Below the pieces are notes generated by a model. That model ran no database searches. It was not told the DNA's origin and saw only the letters and a list, made by a program, of their open reading frames with translations. A DNA stretch of 64,000 nt from Aromatoleum diolicum (GTDB lineage: Bacteria > Pseudomonadota > Gammaproteobacteria > Burkholderiales > Rhodocyclaceae): positions 1 to 64,000 of the forward strand of contig NZ_WTVQ01000006.1 of assembly GCF_012910955.1 (NCBI RefSeq). Direction: 5' to 3'. Made by a program: the position numbers and the translations under genes. Positions 54,077-61,920 of this stretch are shown here, one piece after another (positions within the stretch are counted from its first letter, which is position 1; each line of letters begins with the position of its first letter).

Positions 54077-54786
54077 ACGCGCTGCTCAAGGTCGACGGCC
54101 TGCGAGCCGGCTACGGACAGGCCCAGGTCCTCTTCGGGATCGATTTCTCGGTGGGCGAAGGCGAGGTGGTCACGCTGCTCGGGCGCAACGGCATGGGGCG
54201 CTCCACGGCCATCAAGTGCCTCTTCGGATTGCTGGAAGTGACCAATGGATCCATCGAGTTTGCCGGCGAACGGATCGGCGGCCTGCCTTCTTACCAGATC
54301 GCCAAACGCGGGCTCGGCCTGGTCCCCGAAGGGCGACAGATCTTCCCCAACCTGACGATCGAGGAAAACCTCGTCGCCACCGCGCGAGCCCGGAGCAACC
54401 ATGCATTGAAGCCCTGGACGCTCGACCGGGTCTATGGCTTCTTCCCCCGCCTGCGCGAACGCCGCGCCAATCTCGGCTCACAGCTCTCGGGTGGCGAACA
54501 GCAGATGCTCGCGATCGGCCGGGCACTCCTCACCAATCCGCGACTCATGGTGCTCGACGAGGCGACCGAAGGACTCGCCCCGCTGATCCGAGCGGAGATC
54601 TGGCACGCGCTCGGCGAACTCAAGGCGGAGGGGCTGTCCCTCATCGTCATCGACAAGAACCTCAGGCCGCTGCTCGATCTCGCCGATCGTCATTTCGTCA
54701 TCGAGAAGGGGCAGGTGGTGTGGTCCGGCGACTCGTCCGCGCTGCGCGCAGATCCGCGGGTCGTACATGAGTACCTCGGCGTATGA
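54073..54786 (+). CDS. Liv-type ABC transporter ATP-binding protein (LivF family)
   Basis: The protein has 237 residues. The Walker A reads GRNGMGRST (about 36-44), with Arg where the P-loop Lys is expected. The signature LSGGEQQMLAIGRAL (about 138) and Walker B LMVLDEATEGLAP are normal. The rest follows LivF (IAKRGLGLVPEGRQIFPNLTIEENL). With the LivG-like ATPase it would power the importer; the altered P-loop may make the two ATP sites unequal. It is the last transporter gene, before a repeat and the hemerythrin gene. Confidence 0.92.
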   Translation: MNALLKVDGLRAGYGQAQVLFGIDFSVGEGEVVTLLGRNGMGRSTAIKCLFGLLEVTNGSIEFAGERIGGLPSYQIAKRGLGLVPEGRQIFPNLTIEENLVATARARSNHALKPWTLDRVYGFFPRLRERRANLGSQLSGGEQQMLAIGRALLTNPRLMVLDEATEGLAPLIRAEIWHALGELKAEGLSLIVIDKNLRPLLDLADRHFVIEKGQVVWSGDSSALRADPRVVHEYLGV

Positions 54787-54817
54787 CGGTTGCGCCATCG
54801 ACAACAAGAAATACAAC

Positions 54818-54876
54818 CGTTCGCCCTGAGCCCGTCGAAGGGCGCTGCCAGGGCTTCGACAAGCTCAGCCCGAACG
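54818..54876. repeat. REP-like inverted repeat
   Basis: CGTTCGCCCTGAGCCCGTCGAAG (from 54818) and CTTCGACAAGCTCAGCCCGAACG (to 54876) are imperfect inverted copies flanking GGCGCTGCCAGGG. This 'TTCGACAAGCTCAG' wording is a widespread extragenic repeat of GC-rich proteobacteria. It sits between the importer genes and the hemerythrin gene and may act as an mRNA hairpin or as a terminator-like boundary. Confidence 0.8.
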
Positions 54877-54911
54877 ATAACTGGCTGCCGGGTTAATAAC
54901 GAGGTGATTGC

Positions 54912-55511
54912 ATGAACGATCCGAGATCCATCGCAACCGGCATCATCCGCGCCGAACATCGCGCGCTGGCTGCCGTCATCAACAATATCAAGTCGATCGT
55001 CACCGAAATCCGCGACGGACGGATGTCGGCGGACTTCCGCCTGCTGTGGTCGATGATCTACTACATCGACGCCTTCCCGGAGCGCCTCCACCATCCCAAG
55101 GAGGATGCGTGGCTGTTCGCCCGCATCCAGGAGCGAACGCGGGCTGCCGACAGCCTGATCGAAACGCTCCTCCAGCAGCACTCGGCGGGCGAAGCGGAGC
55201 TGGATTTGTTGCGCAAGGCCCTCGGCAACTACGAGGCCGGTGTGGCGGGAGCGCTGGAGGCCCTCGACCTCACCGTCCAGCGCTACGCCGAATTCACCTG
55301 GAAGCACATGGCCATGGAGGAACGAGAGCTCCTGCCCATCGGCGAAGACTGCCTCACGGAAGACGACTGGGCCGATATCGCGCATGCCTTCCAGGAGAAC
55401 TGCGACCCGCTCGCAGGCAAGCAAGAGGGCGCGCATTTTCTGACGCTCTTCCGCCACATCGTCGAGCGGACACCCGCGCCCATGGGCCTGGGCACGCGAC
55501 AAGCGCCCTGA
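54912..55511 (+). CDS. Hemerythrin-domain protein
   Basis: The protein has 199 residues, mainly a four-helix hemerythrin bundle. Candidate iron ligands are in IIRAEHRALAAVI (about 16), FPERLHHPKEDAWLF (His and Glu, about 60), LLQQHSAGEAE (about 91) and WKHMAMEERELLP (about 135). Such proteins bind O2, NO or iron through a di-iron centre. GAGGTG upstream of ATG 54912. It stands between the importer and the gentisate dioxygenase gene; a role in oxygen or iron supply to the Fe(II) oxygenases is possible but inferred. Alternative: nitric-oxide or stress protection. Confidence 0.85.
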   Translation: MNDPRSIATGIIRAEHRALAAVINNIKSIVTEIRDGRMSADFRLLWSMIYYIDAFPERLHHPKEDAWLFARIQERTRAADSLIETLLQQHSAGEAELDLLRKALGNYEAGVAGALEALDLTVQRYAEFTWKHMAMEERELLPIGEDCLTEDDWADIAHAFQENCDPLAGKQEGAHFLTLFRHIVERTPAPMGLGTRQAP

Positions 55512-55572
55512 GCTCTCCGTCGCATCGCCCGACAAACCAATTTCCGATACCCCCGACACAGGAATTAACGCC

Positions 55573-56613
55573 ATGCACACTCTCGGCACCCTGGAAGAAC
55601 TGCCCCTCGACTACCGCGAAGCACTTGCCGCGCAGAACCTCGTCCCGCTGTGGCCCAGTCTCCGCTCGGTCCTGCCGCCGGGCAAACCTGCCCTTCGCAC
55701 GCGACCGACCCACTGGTCCTATGCGGCGCTGCGTTCCTTGCTGCTGCAAGCCGGTGAGCTCACCCCGATCGAACGTGCCGAGCGCCGCGTACTGGTGCTG
55801 GCCAATCCCGGCCATGGGCTGGAGAAGATGCAGGCGAGCTCGAGCATCTATCTCGGCATGCAGCTCCTGCTGCCCGGCGAGTGGGCGCCGGCACACCGCC
55901 ACACGCCTAACGCAGTGCGCATGATCGTCGAAGGCGAAGGGGCGTACACCACGGTCGATGGCGAGAAATGCCCGATGAGCCGGGGTGATCTGATCCTCAC
56001 CCCCACCGGCCTGTGGCATGAACACGGCCACGACGGCACCGAACCGGTCATCTGGCTCGACGTGCTGGACCTGCCGCTCGTGTATTACACCGAGACTTCG
56101 TACGCCGTCGAAGGCAAGGTCCAGGAGGTCACCACCACCCGGATGGAACGCCAATACGCACGTGGCGGCCTCGTGCCGTCGCCGGTATTCGCCCGCCAGA
56201 GTGCGCGCAGCTATCCGATGCTGCGCTACCCCTGGGCCGAAGCGCGTGTGGCGCTGCTCAATCTGGCCAAGACCCAGCCGGGGATCGACGCCGTGCAGGT
56301 CGCCTACGTCAACCCGGAAACTGGCGCCGATTGCCAGAACATCCTGGGCTACTCCGCGCTGATGCTGCGTCCGGGCGAAACTCTGCGCCTGCCCGCGCGC
56401 TCGCCGGCCACGGTCTTCCACCTGATCGAGGGCGCCACCACCGTGGACATCGGCGACAACGCCTTCACCCTCGCTCCCGCCGACACGTGCTGCGCCCCTG
56501 GCTACACCCCGGTAATGCTGGCGAACCGCTCAGGAAGCGAGCCGGCCTTCCTCTTCGTCGCCGACGAAACGCCACTGCACAAGAAGCTGGGTGTCTTTGA
56601 GACCCGCAACTAA
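55573..56613 (+). CDS. nagI: Gentisate 1,2-dioxygenase
   Basis: The protein has 346 residues, the usual length. It is a double cupin; the first has the iron-binding HRHTPNAVRMIVEGEGAYTTVDGEKCPM (two His and the following Glu/His region, about 110-140), and LTPTGLWHEHGHDG supplies another His. The second cupin (about 255-330) is degenerate. The enzyme opens gentisate between carbons 1 and 2 to maleylpyruvate using Fe(II) and O2. The gene starts 61 bases after the hemerythrin gene, within the operon. nagK and nagL follow. Confidence 0.95.
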   Translation: MHTLGTLEELPLDYREALAAQNLVPLWPSLRSVLPPGKPALRTRPTHWSYAALRSLLLQAGELTPIERAERRVLVLANPGHGLEKMQASSSIYLGMQLLLPGEWAPAHRHTPNAVRMIVEGEGAYTTVDGEKCPMSRGDLILTPTGLWHEHGHDGTEPVIWLDVLDLPLVYYTETSYAVEGKVQEVTTTRMERQYARGGLVPSPVFARQSARSYPMLRYPWAEARVALLNLAKTQPGIDAVQVAYVNPETGADCQNILGYSALMLRPGETLRLPARSPATVFHLIEGATTVDIGDNAFTLAPADTCCAPGYTPVMLANRSGSEPAFLFVADETPLHKKLGVFETRN

Positions 56614-56656
56614 GTCGGAATCGATTCCGCCCTCCCCTCATCAAGAGAGAATAAAC

Positions 56657-57367
56657 ATGAGCCAAACCCGATATCTATGGAATCCGGCCCCGGTGTACTC
56701 CCTGCCGGTGCGCGGCAGCGACGCCCGGCTGCCGGTGAAGCGCATCTTCTGCGTCGGTCGCAACTACCACGCCCATGCATTGGAAATGGACCGACCGGTG
56801 GACAAGGCCACGATGCGCCCCTTCTACTTCCTGAAGGACGCCTCCACCCTGGTCGAATCGGGCGCCACCGTGCCCTATCCGACCGGCACCACCAACTATC
56901 ACTATGAGATGGAGCTGGTAGTGGCGATCGGCAAGGCGGGTTTTCGGGTGGCAGAGGCCGATGCACACGAGCTCATCTACGGCTATGCGGCCGGGCTCGA
57001 CATGACCCGCCGTGACTTGCAACTGGTGGCGCGCGAACAGGGTCGGCCGTGGGACCTGGGCAAGAACTTCGAGAAGTCCGCGGTGTGCACCGAGATCATT
57101 CCCGTCGCGGAATTAGGCGTACTCGAAGCCGGCGCGATCAGCCTGTCCGTCAATGGCGACATCAAGCAGAGCTCCGACCTTTCGCTACTGATCTGGAACA
57201 TCCGGGAGATCATCGCCGACTTGTCGAAGTTCTATCACCTCGAACCCGGCGACCTCATCTACACCGGTACGCCCGAGGGCGTGGGCGCAGTGAAGCCCGG
57301 CAACCGGATCACCGGTCACGTCGATCGCGTCGGCGATATTGCATTGACCATCGGCGACGCGGAATGA
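56657..57367 (+). CDS. nagK: Fumarylpyruvate hydrolase (FAH family)
   Basis: The protein has 236 residues from ATG 56657. FAH-family motifs are KRIFCVGRNYHAHALEM, RPFYFLKDASTLV, YHYEMELVVAIGK (metal-binding Glu residues), GYAAGLDMTRRDLQ and DLIYTGTPEGVGAVKPG. It splits fumarylpyruvate to fumarate and pyruvate, the last step of the gentisate pathway. It lies between gentisate dioxygenase and the isomerase, the expected context; a longer frame upstream overlaps nagI and is not used. Confidence 0.93.
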   Translation: MSQTRYLWNPAPVYSLPVRGSDARLPVKRIFCVGRNYHAHALEMDRPVDKATMRPFYFLKDASTLVESGATVPYPTGTTNYHYEMELVVAIGKAGFRVAEADAHELIYGYAAGLDMTRRDLQLVAREQGRPWDLGKNFEKSAVCTEIIPVAELGVLEAGAISLSVNGDIKQSSDLSLLIWNIREIIADLSKFYHLEPGDLIYTGTPEGVGAVKPGNRITGHVDRVGDIALTIGDAE

Positions 57368-57434
57368 TCGTTATGGCTGCAGCCTGCGTCGGCCATCAAC
57401 CAGCGCAGGCCCTCGTACCAAGGAAGCCCAGACC

Positions 57435-58070
57435 ATGAAGCTCTACAACTTCTTTCGCAGCGGCACTTCGCACCGCCTGCGTATCGCGCTGAACCTGAAG
57501 AGCATCGACTACGAGTACGTGCCGGTCGACCTCCGCACCGAGGAGCATCTCGGTGCCGCCTTCAGGGCGGTCAATCCGCAGGCGCTGGTTCCGGCGCTCG
57601 CCGACGGCGATCTGACGCTGATCCAGTCTCCGGCGATCATCGAGTGGCTCGAAGAGCGCTACCCCACCCCGGCGCTGCTGCCCGCGACCGCCGAAAAGCG
57701 CGCCCACGTGCGCGCACTAGCGGCGATCGTAGGCTGCGACATCCACCCAATTAACAACCGCCGCATCCTCGAGTACCTCAGGAAGGCGTTGGGCTGCGAC
57801 GAGGCGGCGGTGCTGGCGTGGTGCGGCAACTGGATCAAGGCCGGATTCGATGCGCTGGAAGCGCAGCTCGCGGCTGACAAGTCGCGCAGTTCGTTCTGCT
57901 TCGGCAATGCGCCGACGCTCGCCGACGTGTACCTGATCCCACAGGTCGAGAGCGCACGCCGCTTCAACGTGGATCTGGCGCCCTATCCCCACATCGTCGC
58001 GATCGACCGCGCCTGTGGCGAGCTGGACGCCTTCCGCCGTGCGGCACCGTCATTGCAGCCTGACGCTTGA
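57435..58070 (+). CDS. nagL: Maleylpyruvate isomerase (zeta-class GST family)
   Basis: The protein has 211 residues. MKLYNFFRSGTSHRLRIALNLK is the zeta-GST start with the SxxSxR-like active-site region (here S-G-T-S-H-R). LIQSPAIIEWLEERYP and the later APTLADVYLIPQV fit the family. It converts maleylpyruvate to fumarylpyruvate, usually with glutathione. It completes salicylate to central metabolites. AGGAAG lies ahead of the ATG. The next gene starts after 127 bases. Confidence 0.93.
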   Translation: MKLYNFFRSGTSHRLRIALNLKSIDYEYVPVDLRTEEHLGAAFRAVNPQALVPALADGDLTLIQSPAIIEWLEERYPTPALLPATAEKRAHVRALAAIVGCDIHPINNRRILEYLRKALGCDEAAVLAWCGNWIKAGFDALEAQLAADKSRSSFCFGNAPTLADVYLIPQVESARRFNVDLAPYPHIVAIDRACGELDAFRRAAPSLQPDA

Positions 58071-58197
58071 GCTGCGTCTGGAAAAAGTGCTTTCGGGAAG
58101 AGGACTCCCCCCTGACTCGGAATGGCGCACGGATTACCAGCGTGATTCACAAATACAACACTACGTACGCTTCAACCACCTAAGAAGGAGAGTAAAA

Positions 58198-59367
58198 GTG
58201 ACCCTGAAAAAAATATACTCCGCCGTCCTTGCCACGGGTGCCATCTGCTTCGCATTCTCCGCAAATGCCGCAGCTGCCACTGAAGCTCAAAAAGCCCCAA
58301 CCTCACACGGAAGCGGCACCGAACTCGTTATATTGGGCTCGGCTGCCGGCAGGACCTCCTGGGGAGGACACAGTGCCGGCGGGATGTCCGCGGCCATTGC
58401 TGTCGGAAAAGATCGCTATATCGTCGACTTCGGCCGCGGCTGGCATGAGCGCTACTATGAGGCGGGGCTGGGCACATCAGCCGCGCCGACCGGTTTCGGT
58501 GGATTGGAGAATCTGCGAGCGGGCTTCATTACACACCTCCACGCGGACCACGTGATCGACTATCCACGACTGTTGCTCTTCGGTGCGACCGAGGGGCTGC
58601 GGAAAAGAAAGGCGCCAATCCAGATCTTTGGGCCGGGCAACAGGGGCGGCTTACCACCTACGTCGGGAAAGCTGACCGATTCCGTGGATACGATTAACCC
58701 CGAGAATCCGACACCTGGTACCGCCGAACTGACCGAGTATCTGTATCGCGCATTCGCCACCGACCTGAATGACAACATTCACGACAGTGGCATGCCCAAT
58801 CCGAACGCGTACATCAAGGTCAACGACATCCAGATACCGCCGGCTATCGGCGCCAGCAAGACAAACACGTCCCCACGCATGGCACCTATCAACGTGTATC
58901 AGGACGAAAACGTGAAGGTGACCGCGACGCTGGTCAGCCATCCGCCGATGTATCCGAGCTTTGCCTTCAGGTTCGACACAGCTGATGGCTCGGTCGTTTT
59001 CTCGGGGGACACGAACAGGAGCGAGAATCTCATCGAACTGGCTAAGGGCGCCGACGTGCTGGTGCATGAGGTAATCAGCACGCACTGGGCGGAGAACCTG
59101 TTCCCGACGCCACGGACAGCTGCTCAGGAGGCGAAACTCGATCACCTCATCAAGTCGCACACTCCGATCTCAGAAGTCGGCCCAATAGCCCATGAGGCCG
59201 GCGTGAAACTCTTGGTCCTGTCACATCTGGCACCTCCCTCAATTCCGGACGAGGAGTGGTTAAGGGCGGTCAAGACATTCGCTGGACGCACAGCGATCGG
59301 CAATCCTTTGTTCCGCATCAAATTGCCGCTGCAAGGAGCAGACGCATCACAAAGTCGCAAAAAGTGA
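58198..59367 (+). CDS. Exported metallo-beta-lactamase-fold hydrolase
   Basis: The protein has 389 residues from GTG 58198, chosen because AAGGAG lies eight to nine bases upstream and a signal peptide follows (MTLKKIYSAVLATGAICFAFSANAAAA). The MBL zinc motif is THLHADHVIDY (about 108), with further ligands in VSHPPMYPS-like, FSGDTNRSENL and VLSHLAPP. Overall it resembles RNase Z/arylsulfatase-type MBL proteins, but export makes a hydrolase of small esters or sulfates more likely. Substrate unknown. Codon use is less GC-rich than in the gentisate genes, hinting at separate origin. Confidence 0.8.
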   Translation: MTLKKIYSAVLATGAICFAFSANAAAATEAQKAPTSHGSGTELVILGSAAGRTSWGGHSAGGMSAAIAVGKDRYIVDFGRGWHERYYEAGLGTSAAPTGFGGLENLRAGFITHLHADHVIDYPRLLLFGATEGLRKRKAPIQIFGPGNRGGLPPTSGKLTDSVDTINPENPTPGTAELTEYLYRAFATDLNDNIHDSGMPNPNAYIKVNDIQIPPAIGASKTNTSPRMAPINVYQDENVKVTATLVSHPPMYPSFAFRFDTADGSVVFSGDTNRSENLIELAKGADVLVHEVISTHWAENLFPTPRTAAQEAKLDHLIKSHTPISEVGPIAHEAGVKLLVLSHLAPPSIPDEEWLRAVKTFAGRTAIGNPLFRIKLPLQGADASQSRKK

Positions 59368-60119
59368 TGAGTTTACACAGCGCTCACGAGTACGTCTGAC
59401 ATAGCTCGTGAGTCTGCATTCGGTGACTGCTTGAGGCTCTGATCCGTGCCAGACAGAACAGGCAAATATGGACAGAGCCGACATCAGCAACGGAAAGCCT
59501 ATGCCAGCAGCGGTTTCGTGGATCCCTTTTCAGCGCAAGTTCGGACCGGTTGCCGTACATCGACCAAAAAAGTGCGCGATCGGAGATTAACCGGTACTCA
59601 AAAACCGTTTAACTAGCACCGTCCGATATTCCCTTTGCACTGTTTTCCGTGCCCTCCTGGCTCGGGTATATCGACAACAGCTCAAGAGCAACATACGGCG
59701 TCTCGGGTGGCGGCGCGGGCGTCGCCCCACTGTCGGCAGTTCGCAATTAGGCGCCGTGGTCGGGGTCCGTTATCACTTCTGATTTCTGATGTAGTAGTTC
59801 GCAGGATTTAACGACTGCAGGCAGAGCAAATGGCGAAGGGTATCGTCATGGTTGAAACCAGAAAACGGGGCACCATGACGAACCTATTCCGCCCGATCTT
59901 GCCTACTCGCCACTCGGTCGGCGGGGAGATTTAGGCTTGGCATGTCTGTGTAACGGCAGGCATCAGTTGATCGATCAGCGGTTGATCGATGCGCACGTGG
60001 TGGGTGGCAGAAGCGGTCAAAAACCCGTAAGTCAGCAGTTCCCCAATGACGACAACTGTCTGCAATTTGCATTGCGATCGAAGACAGGACTGAATTCGTC
60101 TGGGCTGAGGCATGATTGA
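59368..60119. other. Gene-free stretch between the MBL gene and a LysR gene
   Basis: No gene is supported in these 752 bases. Many stops interrupt all phases. One plus-strand segment (about 59646-59748) reads VPSWLGYIDNSSRATYGVSGGGAGVAPLSAVRN before a stop, without start or recognised family. TTGATCGAT is repeated at 59967-59975 and 59982-59990. No tRNA, IS ends or terminator stand out. It may hold remnants of deleted genes. Confidence 0.4.
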
Positions 60120-61070
60120 TCATGCACTTCGCAGCGCGTCAGCGACGACGCTGCGCTCCCGGATAACCGCCGGCAATTGCTCCAAAAAATAGTCCAGAAC
60201 ACTCCTGACCGAGGGCAAGATCCCGCGGGGACTCGGATAGGCAAGACAAAGCGCATTGGGCGTAGCGGACCACCCTGGCAAAACATGCTCGAGCAAGCCG
60301 GACGCTATGCTCGCAGCAACAATGGGTTCCGGCAGCAAGGCGATGCCTATTCCGCTGATGGCCGTTTCGAACTGCAACCGGAGGTCGTTCGTCTGCAACC
60401 TCGGGAGGTGATTCAATACGCACGCCTCACCGCTTGGGCCGGTCAATTCCCATCGCACACGGCCATCCCGAACGTCGGCCGACCGTCCCAAGGTAGCGAA
60501 CCGAGTTAGTTCCTCAAGGCTGGCCGGTCTTCCTGCGCGATCGAGAAAATGCGGACTGGCGACCAGTATTCTCCGGGCGCTGCCAAGGTGCTTCAGCACT
60601 ACTCCCGACATTCCACTTGCGTCAGGACGGGCGAGGAGCGCAAGGTCGAATCGCTCCTCGATCAGATCTACCTCGCGGTCCGTCGGCTCAATGACAAGAT
60701 TCACCTTGGGGTGGGACGCGAGGTATCCCGGCAAGATCGGCGCAAGATAGGTCTGCGCCAGAATCAGTGGACAGCTCATCCTGACGTTACCGACCGGCTC
60801 CCCGCGCAGGTTGGCAACGCTCTCATACGCAGCCTCTGCTTCCTCGACTGTTGCTTGGCACCGCTCGTAAAACCGCGCACCAGCTTCGGTTAGACCAATG
60901 CTTCGAGTCGATCGCTGTAACAGCCGGACCCCAAGCCTCTTCTCCAGGCCTGCAACGCGCCGACTCAGTCGCGTCTTCTCGATACCCGTCTCCCGTGACG
61001 CTGCAGAAAAGCCGCGATTGCGAACCACCGCGACAAAGTAGAACAAATCATTCAGATCGTGGGCATGCAT
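60120..61070 (-). CDS. LysR family transcriptional regulator
   Basis: The protein has 316 residues. Helix-turn-helix is at about 15-50 (FVAVVRNRGFSAASRETGIEKTRLSRRVAGLEKRLGVRLLQRSTRSIGLTEAG) and the effector domain begins at GNVRMSCPLILAQTYLAPIL. It is divergent from the monooxygenase-domain membrane protein across 98 bases containing a perfect inverted repeat. The likely target is that gene. It differs from the NahR-like regulator and is unlikely to control the nag operon. Confidence 0.9.
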   Translation of the reverse strand: MHAHDLNDLFYFVAVVRNRGFSAASRETGIEKTRLSRRVAGLEKRLGVRLLQRSTRSIGLTEAGARFYERCQATVEEAEAAYESVANLRGEPVGNVRMSCPLILAQTYLAPILPGYLASHPKVNLVIEPTDREVDLIEERFDLALLARPDASGMSGVVLKHLGSARRILVASPHFLDRAGRPASLEELTRFATLGRSADVRDGRVRWELTGPSGEACVLNHLPRLQTNDLRLQFETAISGIGIALLPEPIVAASIASGLLEHVLPGWSATPNALCLAYPSPRGILPSVRSVLDYFLEQLPAVIRERSVVADALRSA

Positions 61071-61112
61071 TGTTGCACCAGTGCACTAGTGATAAGCAAA
61101 TTTGCCATCTTA

Positions 61113-61144
61113 TGATTGATTGCCATCACGCTTACAATCAATCA
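61113..61144. promoter_or_regulatory. Perfect 10-base inverted repeat in a LysR divergent promoter
   Basis: TGATTGATTG (61113-61122) and CAATCAATCA (61135-61144) are perfect inverted copies with 12 bases between. The pair sits 25-56 bases upstream of the monooxygenase-domain gene and 43 bases from the LysR start. It is a good operator candidate; binding is inferred. Confidence 0.6.
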
Positions 61145-61168
61145 ACAACTATTTCGAGGGTCAGCGTG

Positions 61169-61717
61169 ATGGAAAAAAATGTGCCTGTATCGCGAGTGGT
61201 CCGTCGGAAGGCAAAGCTTGGGCACGAAAAGGCTTACGAGGCCTTGCTCAAGAGCATGGTGGAAGCGTCGAGCCACTTTCCGGGCTATCTGTCTGCGACG
61301 GTTATCCCGCCGCACACCCACGCAGATCAAGGCGAGTACCAGATCGTCCAGCGCTTTGCGACGCCGGAAGATCTTGCCCGATGGGACGAGTCCGACGAAC
61401 GCGCAATGTGGCACGAGCGCATACGGCCCGTAGCAGAGAGCGCTCCAGCCTATCGTCTAGTTCCCGGTCTGAAGGTCTGGTTCTCGTCGCAATTGCCCCA
61501 TGCAACGACTGCTCCACCCCGCTGGAAAATGACCACGGTGAACTGGCTGGGAATATTTCCAACCGTAGCTATTTGCCTTGGATTGATTTCACCGTTCCTT
61601 GCGACATGGCCATTTCTTGCAAGGACGGCTCTGATTACCGCGATGGTGGCAGCATTGATGTCGTATGCGATCATGCCACGCCTTTCTAGATGGATGGGTT
61701 GGTGGCTAAAAAGGTGA
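61169..61717 (+). CDS. Antibiotic-biosynthesis-monooxygenase-domain membrane protein
   Basis: The protein has 182 residues from ATG 61169 with GAGG nine bases upstream. N-terminal ABM-like domain (about 8-95): VSRVVRRKAKLGHEKAYEALLKSMVEASSHFPGYLSATV, EYQIVQRFATPEDLARWDESDER. Two membrane helices follow (about 118-138 and 142-162), then a basic tail (MPRLSRWMGWWLKR). ABM-plus-membrane proteins of this kind are common but without known function. It is divergent from a LysR regulator. Convergent with the symporter gene, with a hairpin between. Confidence 0.82.
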   Translation: MEKNVPVSRVVRRKAKLGHEKAYEALLKSMVEASSHFPGYLSATVIPPHTHADQGEYQIVQRFATPEDLARWDESDERAMWHERIRPVAESAPAYRLVPGLKVWFSSQLPHATTAPPRWKMTTVNWLGIFPTVAICLGLISPFLATWPFLARTALITAMVAALMSYAIMPRLSRWMGWWLKR

Positions 61718-61855
61718 CCCTACCCCGCAAGATTCCTATCCTGCGCCCCCGTTGAACAGCGAAGTTACACTACATATTCGGGGCGACCGAGCGGATGTAT
61801 CCACGAACACGGGGCGCATGGAAATGCGGCTTTGCCACGCGTGGAACGGAGAAAT

Positions 61856-61884
61856 CAGAAAGCCGGCGGCAAGCCGGCTTTCTG
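61856..61884. terminator. Bidirectional terminator
   Basis: CAGAAAGCCGGC (61856-61867) and GCCGGCTTTCTG (61873-61884) form a perfect 12-base stem with a five-base loop. A-rich on the left and T-rich on the right, it can end transcripts from both the monooxygenase-domain gene and the convergent symporter gene. Confidence 0.8.
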
Positions 61885-61920
61885 CTGGAACGCCAAATAC
61901 TATTTGCGGCAGACGACGGC

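Noticed and set aside
58015-58197. 61-codon upstream extension of the MBL-fold gene overlapping nagL
   Set aside because: The GTG at 58198 has AAGGAG and is followed at once by a signal peptide, so the extension is not used.
59931-60123. Short minus-strand frames of 60-79 codons beside the second LysR gene
   Set aside because: No start context, no domain, and the stretch is broken by stops; nothing points to a real gene.
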